64,000 bases of DNA from Dyadobacter sp. CY261 (lineage in GTDB: Bacteria > Bacteroidota > Bacteroidia > Cytophagales > Spirosomataceae): contig NZ_JAKCPW010000018.1 of NCBI RefSeq assembly GCF_021440085.1, positions 1 to 64,000 of the forward strand, in the 5' to 3' direction. A program made the position numbers and the translations under genes. Position 1 is the first letter of the stretch. Each line of letters opens with the position of its first letter. Under the pieces are notes generated by a model. It did not search any database, was not told the origin of the DNA, and saw nothing but the letters and a program-made list of their open reading frames with translations. Of this stretch, positions 33,299 through 42,169 are shown in pieces.

Positions 33299-34294
33299 GT
33301 GTTTGTTATAGAAAGTTATCCAGTTGCAGTTTTCTTTTGTGTTGTCACAATGCTTTGTTGGGGTTCCTGGTCAAATACCCAGAAACTTGTTAGTCCAAAA
33401 TGGCGATTTGAGCTTTATTGTTGGGATTTCGTCAATGGGATTGTACTTGCAGCTTTTATCTTAGCATTTACTCTCGGTAGTTTTGGTGATCATGGAAGGC
33501 GTTTTATATCAGATATACAGCAGGCTGATAATGAGAGCATTTGTGGTGCAATAGTAGCGGGAATTATTTTCAATTCAGCGAACATCCTTTTTATGGCTGC
33601 AATATCTTTGGCAGGAATGTCTGTGGCATTTTCAGTCGGCGCAGGATTGTCATTAGTATTAGGAGTTATAGTAAATTTTTTAAACTCTCCTGTTGGCAAT
33701 ATTTTTTTACTTGTTCCCGGGGTAGCACTCATTGTAGTTGCCATACTGCTTAATGCAAGAGCCTTCGGAAAAATGTCAGCCCGGTCAACTACAATTTCGA
33801 CAAAAGGCTTGCTATTGTCGATTTGTAGTGGCCTGCTAATGGGACTTTACTATAAATATGTTGCGAATTCTATGTTCCCCGATCCCTTAAAACCCATAAC
33901 TGGAATGCTTAGTCCGTACACTGCCATTTGTATTTTTTCAATGGGTGTTTTCCTAAGCAATCTTGTTCTCAACCCGTTAATGATGGCTAAGCCATTTGTC
34001 GGCACACAAGTTAACTTTTCGGAATATTTTGAAGGTAGCTGGAAGGATCATCTGCTTGGTGTTTCAGGAGGTTTTATCTGGTGTATTGGTATGTTATTTA
34101 GTGTCATAGCTTCCTACAAAGCGGGTGCAGCCATATCATATGGTTTGGCGTCGGGGGCAATAGTTGTGGCCTCGATATGGGGGATATTTTGTTGGAGAGA
34201 ATTTAAGGGTGCTCCAAAGGGAACCCAATTGATACTAAATGTGATGCTTGTATGCTTTTTAGTGGGTCTGCTCCTGATAGTTTTTGCCAGGTAG
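33299..34294 (+). CDS. Ureide-permease/GRP-type sugar transporter-like protein
   Basis: A 331-residue inner-membrane protein with about ten hydrophobic helices (for example VAVFFCVVTMLCWGSWSN, IVLAAFILAFTLGSF, LLLVPGVALIVVAILLNA, LNVMLVCFLVGLLLIVFA). The start (SYPVAVFFCV, TMLCWGSWSNTQKL, WRFELYCWDFV) matches the family that unites plant ureide permeases and bacterial glucose/ribose porters of the drug/metabolite superfamily. The frame opens with GTG at 33299, which is used as the start because the family N-terminus begins there. The substrate is unknown: no ribose, allantoin or similar catabolic genes lie nearby. It looks A/T-richer than the genes on either side. Confidence 0.8.
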   Translation: MFVIESYPVAVFFCVVTMLCWGSWSNTQKLVSPKWRFELYCWDFVNGIVLAAFILAFTLGSFGDHGRRFISDIQQADNESICGAIVAGIIFNSANILFMAAISLAGMSVAFSVGAGLSLVLGVIVNFLNSPVGNIFLLVPGVALIVVAILLNARAFGKMSARSTTISTKGLLLSICSGLLMGLYYKYVANSMFPDPLKPITGMLSPYTAICIFSMGVFLSNLVLNPLMMAKPFVGTQVNFSEYFEGSWKDHLLGVSGGFIWCIGMLFSVIASYKAGAAISYGLASGAIVVASIWGIFCWREFKGAPKGTQLILNVMLVCFLVGLLLIVFAR

Positions 34295-34455
34295 AGTTCC
34301 CTACTTTTCGCATGCGAGCCTGGCCGGATGCTCGCGCTGCCGAAGGGCATGGCAATCCTTGTTTTCTGAGGCGAGATAGATGTTTAAATTCATCGCAGCA
34401 TTTCCATTGTAATCCTCGTAATAATGTTATCGTTTATCATTTTCACATTGATTGC

Positions 34456-35367
34456 ATGAAACGTCAATTTTTTCGTATCAAAAAGATGTTGAAGTTTATC
34501 TTGATAAGTTTCGCCATGGCGGTGCTGGGGACTACCTTTTCATTTTCCCAAGAGCAGGAAAATCCGGAAATACTCCGCATGTATAATGAGGATCAATCCG
34601 CAAGGAAGGCATCTAACATAAACTGGACGCGGCTCAACAAGGAAGACTCATTAAGGCGCAGCAGGACCAGCCAGCTCCTGGACGCGGGCAAAGTAGTTAC
34701 AGCGCAAGACTACTACCGTAGTGCTATGATCTTCCAGCATGGCAGCGACACTATCGCTTCAAGCACGGCAATTCGCCTGATGAAAACAGCGATCGAATTG
34801 GATAGTACAGTGAACAGGTGGCTATTGGCCGCGGCAATCGACAGGCACCTGATGCGAAAAGGACTACCTCAGACATACGGGACACAATACATAATGATTG
34901 GGCAAACCGGAAAGTGGCAGCGATATCAAATTGATACAACGAAGGTAACCGACCAGGAACGAAAAGCGTACAACGTCGAGACCCTGGCCGAGCAAACCGA
35001 GAAGGAACGACGGATGAACCTGCACCCCATTTCTCAATACCATGCGATTAATAAATCGACCGAAAAAACGATTGCATTGATCGTAGATGAAGCTAAAAAA
35101 GGAAAGGCGTCGCAATATGACGTAAGCGAGGCAGCGGTCAATGCCTTTGGATATCAGCTCATCAACACACCGGAAGAGGCGCTTAAAATATTCAAACTCA
35201 ATACTGAACTACACCCGAACGCCTTCAATACTTTCGACAGTTATGGCGAATGCCTGCTGAAACTGGGTCGACGGGAGGAAGCTGTTTCAGCATATGGGAA
35301 ATCCCTGCTACTCAACCCCAAAAATACAAGCGCAAAGTCAGTTTTGTCTAAGTTGCAGGCAAACTGA
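34456..35367 (+). CDS. Exported protein with C-terminal TPR-like module
   Basis: A 303-residue protein with a signal peptide (KMLKFILISFAMAVLGTTFS, cleavage near FSQ). Starts at 34456 and 34486 are both possible. The middle (about 30-200) is helical and polar (EDQSARKASNINWTRLNKED, SSTAIRLMKTAIELD) and shows similarity to a group of small exported proteins with a DUF6624-like outline, which I cannot confirm. The last ~75 residues, EEALKIFKLNTELHPNAFNT then GRREEAVSAYGKSLLLNPKN, match the C-terminal module of the serine hydrolases at 31.6 and 36.5 kb. It probably lacks enzymatic activity of that type. It follows the transporter by 160 bases. Confidence 0.75.
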   Translation: MKRQFFRIKKMLKFILISFAMAVLGTTFSFSQEQENPEILRMYNEDQSARKASNINWTRLNKEDSLRRSRTSQLLDAGKVVTAQDYYRSAMIFQHGSDTIASSTAIRLMKTAIELDSTVNRWLLAAAIDRHLMRKGLPQTYGTQYIMIGQTGKWQRYQIDTTKVTDQERKAYNVETLAEQTEKERRMNLHPISQYHAINKSTEKTIALIVDEAKKGKASQYDVSEAAVNAFGYQLINTPEEALKIFKLNTELHPNAFNTFDSYGECLLKLGRREEAVSAYGKSLLLNPKNTSAKSVLSKLQAN

Positions 35368-35706
35368 ATGCCGGCATTTTCGAGCAGCTTCTGCCGATTT
35401 AAAAGGATATACGAGCAGTGGAATCTCAGTAAGATATCTGGAAGCTGGAAGGGTGTGGGCAGGTAACCTAATTTTACCACAAAACTAGCCGAAGACAAAT
35501 CGTTTTGAGTAAGCGGTAAAATTGCGATTACCTGTCCCTTCCTGCAAACGCAGCGGGCATCTTATGATGGATACCTACAATGTATTTTCGTAAACTTTCT
35601 CATTAACCCTGGGAATGATAATAGACGGGTAACTTTCAAAAGACAGCTATGGAACGATATTAGTGATGGGTGGCCAAATTGTATCATCCATTAATTTATT
35701 TCAACC
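35368..35706. other. Intergenic region, nothing recognised
   Basis: About 340 bases without a credible gene, RNA or strong hairpin. The right end must hold the promoter of the glycine-zipper gene, but no clear -33/-7 pair is seen. Confidence 0.4.
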
Positions 35707-36264
35707 ATGTCTGAATTAACAAATGCCACTTACACTGCCGGCCCTATTACCGGTGCATTTAAAACTAGAGAAGATGCTGATCGTGCCTACGATTCATTGA
35801 TCAGCCGCGGCTACAGCTCGGATGAGATTACCGTGATCATGTCGGATGAAACGAAAAAGACCAATTTTGTAGATAGTGATCACGACAGTGACCTGGGAAA
35901 CAAATCGTTGGAGAAAGCTGGGGTTGGCTCGGCCATTGGCGGTACCGCTGGTGCCATTATTGGCGCAATCGCAGCTATTGGGACTGTCGTTGCCCTTCCG
36001 GGTTTAGGCCTGGTTGTGGCTGGGCCGCTACTGGCAGCACTAACCGGCGCAGGCGCAGGCGGTCTGACAGGTGGTATCATTGGAGCACTTGTTGGTTCGG
36101 GCATTCCCAAGGAGCATGCGGAACACTACGAGAACAGTATCAAAGAAGGTGGCATCATTATCGGTGTTACACCGAAGTCCATCTCTGACCGTAACGCAAT
36201 CACCTCAGAATGGAGAACTTATCAAGTCCAACAGTTACACGGAGCAGAAACCGAAATAATGTAA
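35707..36264 (+). CDS. YflT-like stress protein with glycine zipper
   Basis: A 185-residue protein. The N-terminal ~55 residues (PITGAFKTREDADRAYDSLI, SRGYSSDEITVIMSDE) form the general-stress-protein YflT/17M-type domain. A glycine/alanine-rich, membrane-seeking stretch follows at about 70-140 (GSAIGGTAGAIIGAIAAIGT, GAGAGGLTGGIIGALVG), a glycine zipper that could insert in a membrane or oligomerise. The C-terminal region has the typical EHAEHYENSIKEGGIIIGV, common to this family. Related proteins are induced by osmotic or heat stress. It is a single gene with a hairpin after the stop. Confidence 0.82.
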   Translation: MSELTNATYTAGPITGAFKTREDADRAYDSLISRGYSSDEITVIMSDETKKTNFVDSDHDSDLGNKSLEKAGVGSAIGGTAGAIIGAIAAIGTVVALPGLGLVVAGPLLAALTGAGAGGLTGGIIGALVGSGIPKEHAEHYENSIKEGGIIIGVTPKSISDRNAITSEWRTYQVQQLHGAETEIM

Positions 36265-36272
36265 ATTAAACC

Positions 36273-36326
36273 ATTCGAAAGGCTATGATCGTCCCAAATG
36301 AACTGGACAATCGTAGCCTTTCGAAT
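36273..36326 (+). terminator. 17-bp hairpin after the stress-protein gene
   Basis: ATTCGAAAGGCTATGAT and ATCGTAGCCTTTCGAAT pair with one G-T mismatch around a 20-base loop, 9 bases after the stop. There is no T-run, so the way it acts is open. Confidence 0.5.
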
Positions 36327-36463
36327 TCCCCGTGTTGGGGAATCCAGTCCGTTGACTGGAGGTCAACTATCTTAGGTCAGCACCAGTTCACTCTCCGGCA
36401 GAAAGCCTGATAACGCCGCAAAGCTGATCGGGCAGTACGTCTAATCTGTAAGAAGCATAAAGC

Positions 36464-38005
36464 CTATTCTTTTTGTTCAAGCAACTTCATAAGTGCTTTT
36501 TTACCATCCTCGTTTCTTGGTGAAAGTGCAATTGACTTTCTGTACATTAGAATGGCTTCTTCTTTTTTGCCTGCTTTTTCAAATGCATTTGCGTAACTGT
36601 CGTAGGTGTTGCCACTTTTGGGGTAAAGAATGGTATTCAACTTGAAGACTTCCAGCGACAAAGGCAGGAATTTGTCGGAGGGTTGGTTCATAAAATCGTA
36701 GCCCAGCCGGTTCAGTTCGGATTCATCTACATGGTAGTTTAAAGTATCACTTCTCAGTTCATTGAATTTTGCTGCTCCGAAGTCAATTCCTTTACTCACT
36801 AGGGCTTCCCCGTATATTCTTGCTATGGAGCCGGTCTGTCGGATCTTCAAAGGTGCGATGCCCAGCATGATATTTGAAACTGAAATCATCAGTTGTATCG
36901 GGTTATTATCCATATTATCGTAAAGAATGATCGTTTGCCCGGAAGTCAGGTTTTTGTGCATGGCCGTGGAGAGCCCAACAATATGGCCATCATGAAAAAC
37001 AAACTTTTGTACCGGCTCGGTTTTGCTGTTATAGATATTCCAGCCCAGTCCATAAGATCGTGTACTGCTCCCCATCCTGAAAGTTTTACCATCTGCCAGC
37101 GTAAGTGGAGTAAAAGCCATATCCATTAATTCCGGGCGAATCAACTTGCCCGCCGATAAAGCTTTGTCGAACGACCAAAGATCTTGTATTGTACTGACAA
37201 CGTTATTCGAACCTGTAATTCCGCCTAAATGATAATAAGTCTGATAGCGATTGTGATCAAGTGAGTCAACATTTCGAAATGCAGATTCGTACATAACAGG
37301 CCTGTTATATCTGGTGGTGTTCGGCATTCCGGTCGTTCGAATATAAGTGTTCTTCATTCCGGCGGCTTCAAAAATGTTTTTCTGCATATAAGTAGCAAAA
37401 TCTGTAACGCTTACTTTTTCAACGATCAGGGCAAGAATTAAATAATTCATATTGTTATAGCTCCATTGTGTGCCGGGATTATATGACAAAGGTGGTTTGG
37501 AGGCGATCAGATGAGCGTACACCGTTTCATTGGCAATGATTTCCTGTGGATGGTTTTTGATATACTCCCTTTCACTTGATTCCAAACCAGGTAGTCCGGA
37601 GGTCTGGTTTAACAGATGCCGCACACTCATTTCCTGGTATGGGAAATCGGGCAGGTGGGATGTAACCAAATCGTCCAATTTAAGTTTTTCTTGATGAGCC
37701 AGCTGTAAAATAGCCAGGGAGGTAAATGGTTTTGATAAAGAAGCCAGGTTGAATGAAGTGGTGTCTGTATGCTTGATGCTGTGGTTCCTATCCGCATAGC
37801 CAAATGAATTTTTGTAAACGATCTCTCCTTTTTCCGCAACCAGTATACTCCCGTTAAATAGTTGGTGGTGTGCCATTAGGGTAAGAAATGAGTCAATTCT
37901 GGCTACCCTTTGCTGCACAGGGGCAAGTTGCTGACCGAACGTCGTGATTGTGAACAGGACCAGTAAGCTGGTCAGTACTCCCGGATAAACAGTTTTTCTT
38001 TTCAT
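36464..38005 (-). CDS. BlaI-linked serine hydrolase with C-terminal TPR-like module
   Basis: A 513-residue exported protein, signal peptide to about TTFGQQ. Class-C beta-lactamase/esterase-type domain: Ser89 and Lys92 in NLASLSKPFTS, Tyr-x-Asn in QWSYNNMNY, and HDG in VFHDGHIVG where related enzymes have KTG or HxG. From about residue 435 it carries the same module as the 31.6-kb paralogue: SLEVFKLNTILYPKSGNTYD, then AGKKEEAILMYRKSIALSPR. It is divergent from blaI-blaR1-like genes and a BlaI-type palindrome (38040-38057) lies 34 bases before its ATG, so it is the probable structural gene of that system. Beta-lactam hydrolysis cannot be claimed. Confidence 0.87.
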   Translation of the reverse strand: MKRKTVYPGVLTSLLVLFTITTFGQQLAPVQQRVARIDSFLTLMAHHQLFNGSILVAEKGEIVYKNSFGYADRNHSIKHTDTTSFNLASLSKPFTSLAILQLAHQEKLKLDDLVTSHLPDFPYQEMSVRHLLNQTSGLPGLESSEREYIKNHPQEIIANETVYAHLIASKPPLSYNPGTQWSYNNMNYLILALIVEKVSVTDFATYMQKNIFEAAGMKNTYIRTTGMPNTTRYNRPVMYESAFRNVDSLDHNRYQTYYHLGGITGSNNVVSTIQDLWSFDKALSAGKLIRPELMDMAFTPLTLADGKTFRMGSSTRSYGLGWNIYNSKTEPVQKFVFHDGHIVGLSTAMHKNLTSGQTIILYDNMDNNPIQLMISVSNIMLGIAPLKIRQTGSIARIYGEALVSKGIDFGAAKFNELRSDTLNYHVDESELNRLGYDFMNQPSDKFLPLSLEVFKLNTILYPKSGNTYDSYANAFEKAGKKEEAILMYRKSIALSPRNEDGKKALMKLLEQKE

Positions 38006-38039
38006 GGATCTAGTAATAAGCGGATTAAATATTAAGTTA

Positions 38040-38057
38040 ATAAGAAAAATTTCTTAT
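38040..38057. promoter_or_regulatory. BlaI-type operator 1
   Basis: ATAAGAAA-AA-TTTCTTAT, a perfect 8+8 inverted repeat 34 bases upstream of the divergent serine hydrolase gene. Confidence 0.7.
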
Positions 38058-38111
38058 GTTTAGAGCGCTGATTTACAGCATAGCTGACAATAGTAGTACA
38101 ATTTAATTTAT

Positions 38112-38129
38112 ATAAGAAATATTTCTTAT
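38112..38129. promoter_or_regulatory. BlaI-type operator 2
   Basis: ATAAGAAA-TA-TTTCTTAT, an 18-bp perfect palindrome with the same arms as operator 1, 32 bases upstream of the blaI-like gene. Confidence 0.72.
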
Positions 38130-38134
38130 GTTTT

Positions 38135-38152
38135 ATCAGAAACTTTTCTTAT
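38135..38152. promoter_or_regulatory. BlaI-type operator 3
   Basis: ATCAGAAA-CT-TTTCTTAT, same spacing, one mismatch in the left arm relative to operators 1 and 2. It ends 9 bases before the blaI ATG, so a bound repressor would block the start of the transcript. Confidence 0.6.
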
Positions 38153-38161
38153 GTTTGATAC

Positions 38162-38563
38162 ATGAAAGACAAAAAACTGCAAAAAGATGCGAGCCAGGAG
38201 CCAACCAAGTCGGAGCTCGAAATTCTCCAGGTATTGTGGGAGTTCGGTCCGTCAACGGCGCGCTTCGTAAATGATCACTTGAACCAACATACGCGGCAAG
38301 TCATTTACATGTCGACATTGAAATTGATGCAGATTATGGTCGAAAAAGGATTTTTGAAAAAAGACGAAAGCCAGATGAAGCACATTTACTGGGCTGCGCA
38401 GGAAGAATCCAAAACGAAAAGCCTGCTTCTTGACCGGGTGGTTGATACCATATTCAACGGTTCTGCCAGTAATTTGATGATGCAATTGCTCGGTAACAAA
38501 AAGATGTCCGACCAGGAAATGGAGACTTTCAGGGAATTGATTAAAAAGATAGACGAAAAATAG
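38162..38563 (+). CDS. BlaI/MecI/CopY-family repressor
   Basis: A 133-residue winged-helix repressor. The DNA-binding region shows PTKSELEILQVLWEFGPSTA and TRQVIYMSTLKLMQIMVEKG, where the Tyr-x-Ser-Thr-x-Lys segment is the recognition helix; the wing KKDESQMKHIYWAA and the C-terminal dimerisation helices (LMMQLLGNKKMSDQEMETFR, ELIKKI) follow. In Staphylococcus, the sensor protease BlaR1 triggers cleavage of BlaI. The next gene, 6 bases downstream, is such a membrane protease. Three copies of ATAAGAAAnnTTTCTTAT in the divergent promoter region are the evident binding sites. Confidence 0.93.
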   Translation: MKDKKLQKDASQEPTKSELEILQVLWEFGPSTARFVNDHLNQHTRQVIYMSTLKLMQIMVEKGFLKKDESQMKHIYWAAQEESKTKSLLLDRVVDTIFNGSASNLMMQLLGNKKMSDQEMETFRELIKKIDEK

Positions 38564-38569
38564 CGAAAC

Positions 38570-40480
38570 ATGAACGCATCCTTGCTTCCTGGTATTTTTG
38601 AAGATGAGCATATCCGGGTTATCTGCTGGACGCTGATCCATTCATTATGGATTGGTCTGATTGCTGCTGCACTGGCCGGCGTAATGCTCGTTTGTACTCA
38701 AAAGTCATCTTCACAGCTGCGCTACCGCTTGCTATGTGGCTGTTTGATCATTTTTGTTTTGATTACCAGTTTTGTTTTTTATCAGGAAAGCAGATCATTT
38801 GATCGGGTGAGTAAGGTCACCGCCGCTTCGTATCGTATAATACCAACCGTTCCCTCATTGTCCGAGTATCCGGTTGCGCTCAACGACATTGACATCCTGA
38901 CTCAATCAACCAGCTTCATCAACCAGAATTCGGTTTGGATATTTACCATTTGGTTTCTTTGTTTTGCATTCAAAATCCTCTCATTGGCCAACGGGCTTTT
39001 CTATGTGCACCGGATACGTTCTTACAAAGTGCATCAGGTTAGCGGGGAATGGCAGGAGAGAATCAAGAATTATGCTGAACATCTCGGTATCCGCCAATCG
39101 ATTAGCTTGTTGCAATCTGAGTTGGTAAAAGTTCCAGTCACGGTCGGACACTTCAAGCCGGTAATTCTGATTCCTATCGGCCTGATTTTTCAACTTCCTG
39201 CCCAGCAGATTGAAACCATATTAATACATGAATTAGCGCACATCAGACGAAGGGATTATCTGGTCAATATTTTGCAAAGTTTGCTGGAAACGATCTTTTT
39301 TTTCAATCCGGGGTTGCTTTGGCTGTCTTCGCTGATCAGGGAAGAAAGAGAAATTTGCTGCGACGATATTGTGCTTGCCAATACGTCGGTCAAAAGCAAT
39401 TACCTGGAAGCTTTGCTTGCCTTCCATTCCCAACAGCCAGCACGGTCTGATCTGGTTCTCGGCCTTGGCAGCAATCAATTGGTAAACCGTTTGAAAAGAA
39501 TTATCAACCATGAAAATAAACGACTGAACAAGATGGAAAAGATCGTATTGCTTGCAGGACTGCTGATTGTTTCGGCATTTTCCTACATTCCAAATCCCGA
39601 ACAACCGCTTGAATACACCAAAAACAGTCAACATGAAGTGACCCGATACATTCCACAAAAAAAGGAAACGATCACAAAAAACGAAGAATCTTCAGAGAAG
39701 GCTAGATTGATCGAAAGGGCCAGAAATATTGAAATTACAGACACTGCCTTGGTGGAAAAGGCAGTGGATACGAGCTATCAGTTTCAAAGTTTCAGGTTTT
39801 TCTATTCTAATGAGGACCTTGCCAACCGCGACATGGAAGTCCGTGACGACAAGGATAATATGTATCGGGTGAAAATTGAAAATGGCAATTTGGTTTCACT
39901 GAAAGTGAACAACGTTCAGATTCCCGAAGGCGAGCTGAGCCAGTACCGAGGACTCCTGGCGGAAATCGATCAGTCGTACTATGCTGCACGTGATAGCAAG
40001 CGTGCTTCCATAGAAAGGGCACATCAGTATTCCGAAAAGAATTCTAAAATAAGTGAGTTAAAAAGCAAAGACTGGGACAGGGCCAAATTCGTCAAGGACA
40101 ATGACTTTACTAAATCCAAGTCCGGCTTCGTAAAGGGTTCTAAATCGGATCAGCTTGTTTGGGCTAACGGGAAGGAAGGTGACGGAAATCAGGTGGTGGC
40201 AACGAAAAAGAAGATAGAGCCCGTTGACATCTCTGCTGATCAGGAGCGTGTCAGAGGTGTAATCTCGGAGCTGGTACGGGAAAAGGTAATTTCCAGTCCA
40301 TCAGATTTGGAATGGTTTGGCCTTAGCGAAGATGAGCTGGTTGTTAATGGAAACAAACAACCAGCTCAGTTGCAACAAAAATTGAAAGAAAGATTTAATA
40401 TCAAAGCCGACTACGGTCTCTACTATGGACCCGTCAGAATGATCGGCACGGGCATATTTTTGGATAAAGACGATTTATAA
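38570..40480 (+). CDS. BlaR1-like M56 membrane metalloprotease with unusual C-terminal domain
   Basis: A 636-residue membrane protein. Four hydrophobic segments surround the protease: ~25-42, 56-72, 122-145 and ~318-335 (IVLLAGLLIVSAFSYI). The zinc motif is H220-E-L-A-H224 (ILIHELAHIRRRDY), with REEREICCDDIVL near 257-270. This is the M56 domain that cleaves or triggers cleavage of BlaI. The expected extracellular penicillin-binding domain is absent. Instead ~300 residues, charged and partly coiled (SSEKARLIERARNIEITD, then MYRVKIENGNLVSLKVNN, and ERVRGVISELVREKVISSPS), occupy the outside. The signal sensed is therefore unlikely to be a beta-lactam bound by acylation. Confidence 0.88.
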   Translation: MNASLLPGIFEDEHIRVICWTLIHSLWIGLIAAALAGVMLVCTQKSSSQLRYRLLCGCLIIFVLITSFVFYQESRSFDRVSKVTAASYRIIPTVPSLSEYPVALNDIDILTQSTSFINQNSVWIFTIWFLCFAFKILSLANGLFYVHRIRSYKVHQVSGEWQERIKNYAEHLGIRQSISLLQSELVKVPVTVGHFKPVILIPIGLIFQLPAQQIETILIHELAHIRRRDYLVNILQSLLETIFFFNPGLLWLSSLIREEREICCDDIVLANTSVKSNYLEALLAFHSQQPARSDLVLGLGSNQLVNRLKRIINHENKRLNKMEKIVLLAGLLIVSAFSYIPNPEQPLEYTKNSQHEVTRYIPQKKETITKNEESSEKARLIERARNIEITDTALVEKAVDTSYQFQSFRFFYSNEDLANRDMEVRDDKDNMYRVKIENGNLVSLKVNNVQIPEGELSQYRGLLAEIDQSYYAARDSKRASIERAHQYSEKNSKISELKSKDWDRAKFVKDNDFTKSKSGFVKGSKSDQLVWANGKEGDGNQVVATKKKIEPVDISADQERVRGVISELVREKVISSPSDLEWFGLSEDELVVNGNKQPAQLQQKLKERFNIKADYGLYYGPVRMIGTGIFLDKDDL

Positions 40481-40785
40481 AGATCTCAAATTACGCCTGC
40501 CATTATCACCTCTCCAGAACACTCATCATTGCTTGCAAAAAGCCCACTCACTCCCTACGGGTTAACGTACCTGGTCAATGACTTCATCTGCATATCCGCC
40601 GCATGGCTGGGCGCCAGCGGCGAGGAAGCCAGTTGCGCGGATTAATTTTAAGTGATTTTTAAGTACGCCCAATCGCCCACTTTGGCACTATCGTAAAAAG
40701 ATTCCAAATTTTTTTTGCAGCATGTTGCATTTTGCACTTTCCTGATTTATTTTTGGCTCAAATTAAGTTAGTGCGTTAAGTTATC
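40481..40785 (+). promoter_or_regulatory. Intergenic region with MFS promoter
   Basis: The left two thirds show nothing. The right end has a well-formed promoter: TTGC (40725-40728), 19 bases, then TATTTTTG (40748-40755), matching TTG/TAnnTTTG. Transcription should begin near 40762, a few bases before the 13-base operator listed separately. Confidence 0.65.
40768..40780. promoter_or_regulatory. Candidate GntR operator, copy 1 (MFS gene)
   Basis: TTAGTGCGTTAAG, a partly symmetrical sequence (TTAnnGCnnTAA). It sits just after the predicted transcription start and 5 bases before the ATG, a position suited to repression. Confidence 0.68.
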
Positions 40786-42072
40786 ATGAAGAAAAACTTC
40801 GTCCGCTGGTGGGTTGTATTCCTCGTCTTCATTGCAACTGGTCTGAGCTTTCTCGACCGGCAGGTGCTGTCCATTGCCGTGATCCGCATTCAGGAGGAAT
40901 TCGGTTTCAGCGATGTGGAGTATGGGTGGGTGAATACCAGTTTCCTGCTCAGCTACGCGCTGATGTTCACCGTTGGCGGCTGGTTGATCGACCGTATCGG
41001 GGCCCGGAAAGGACTAGGTATTGCGGTGGGCGTGTGGTCGGTAGCGAATGCGTTGCATGGGGTGATGACGAGCCTGCCACAGCTGCTTACCTTCCGTTTT
41101 TTCCTCGGCATGGGCGAGGGCGCCTGCTTTCCGGGTGCGGCCAGAACGGTGCATGAATGGTTTGACGAAAAGGAAAGGGCCTTTGCAAACGGCATCGCTA
41201 TCGGCGGCTCAGCCATCGGTGCGGTGATCGCTCCGCCGCTCACGATCTGGCTTTCTAACATTTATGGCTGGCGTTCAGGATTCGTGGTCCCGGGCGTTAT
41301 CGGGGCCATTTGGGTGATAGTATGGTTGATGTTGCCGTGGAAACGGGCGGCAGGAAACGACACAGTAGTATTGCAGCAGAAACCAATGACGCACGACGAT
41401 GTAGTTTTTCAGGACGCATTCAAAATTACCTTTGCGAAGATTCTGAAACGACGCGAAACCTGGGTATTCATCCTAATGCGGTTCCTGCTCGACCCGGTCA
41501 TGTATTTCATGATGTTTTGGATCCCGAAATACCTGAGCGATGTACGCCAGGTTTCTTTTGAACAAATCGGTCAGCTCTTCTGGATACCATTTCTTTCCCT
41601 GGGCATTGCCAATATTCTGGGTGGCTTTTTCTCGGATCATCTGGTTAAAAACGAGGTTAGCACCGGTCGCGCGCGGAAGATCGTGATGGGCTGCGCGGCT
41701 GCTTTGACGCTGGCAGTGCCACTCACCGAATTTACGTCGTCAGTTGGCATTGCAGTGGCTTGCATGGCGCTGTATATGTTTGCGCACGGGTGCTGGATCA
41801 CCAATTACATTACCGCAATTTCAGACGTTTTCGGGCCGGGGGCCACGTCCACGGTGGTCGGTTTGTCGGGCACCGCAGGTGCAATATCCAGCCTGATCTT
41901 AAATCCGATGATCGGGAAAATCGTGCAGGAATATTCATATAAACCGCTCTGGATCGCTTCGGGCCTGCTGTATCCCGTTGCATTCATCGCATTCATTGTG
42001 CTTATTCCCAGGCTCCGGCCACTTTTTGACCGCCCTGCCGCCGTGGTCACACCTGCGGAAGTCACAGACTAG
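40786..42072 (+). CDS. MFS transporter, hexuronate (ACS) type
   Basis: A 428-residue inner-membrane permease with twelve predicted helices. The family marks are GLSFLDRQVLSIAVIRIQEE in helix 1, GGWLIDRIGARKG in the loop after helix 2 (the MFS A-motif), LGMGEGACFPGAART in helix 4 and FWIPKYLSDVRQVS in the second half. These match the anion:cation symporters of the ExuT type, which import galacturonate, glucuronate and related acidic sugars. It opens the sugar locus, is separated by 97 bases from the next gene and has its own promoter and operator copy. The substrate is inferred from family and context only. Confidence 0.88.
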   Translation: MKKNFVRWWVVFLVFIATGLSFLDRQVLSIAVIRIQEEFGFSDVEYGWVNTSFLLSYALMFTVGGWLIDRIGARKGLGIAVGVWSVANALHGVMTSLPQLLTFRFFLGMGEGACFPGAARTVHEWFDEKERAFANGIAIGGSAIGAVIAPPLTIWLSNIYGWRSGFVVPGVIGAIWVIVWLMLPWKRAAGNDTVVLQQKPMTHDDVVFQDAFKITFAKILKRRETWVFILMRFLLDPVMYFMMFWIPKYLSDVRQVSFEQIGQLFWIPFLSLGIANILGGFFSDHLVKNEVSTGRARKIVMGCAAALTLAVPLTEFTSSVGIAVACMALYMFAHGCWITNYITAISDVFGPGATSTVVGLSGTAGAISSLILNPMIGKIVQEYSYKPLWIASGLLYPVAFIAFIVLIPRLRPLFDRPAAVVTPAEVTD

Positions 42073-42123
42073 CATTTTTTATTTTTATTAAAGCCCTGAA
42101 AAGAAAACCTGTTGCCAAAAAAC

Positions 42124-42136
42124 TTAGTGCGTTAAG
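42124..42136. promoter_or_regulatory. Candidate GntR operator, copy 2 (isomerase operon)
   Basis: TTAGTGCGTTAAG, identical to copy 1, 33 bases before the ATG of the isomerase-family gene. With a preceding TTGCC at 42112-42116 it would lie in the spacer of the promoter. The preceding base is C, giving CTTAnnGCnnTAAG symmetry. Confidence 0.68.
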
Positions 42137-42169
42137 AATTAAACTTTTAAAACAATATTTTAGTCACTC

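Noticed and set aside
31649..38005. Calling the two serine hydrolases beta-lactamases
   Set aside because: The KTG motif is replaced by HGG/HDG as in esterases and peptidases of this superfamily; BlaI control alone does not prove beta-lactam hydrolysis.
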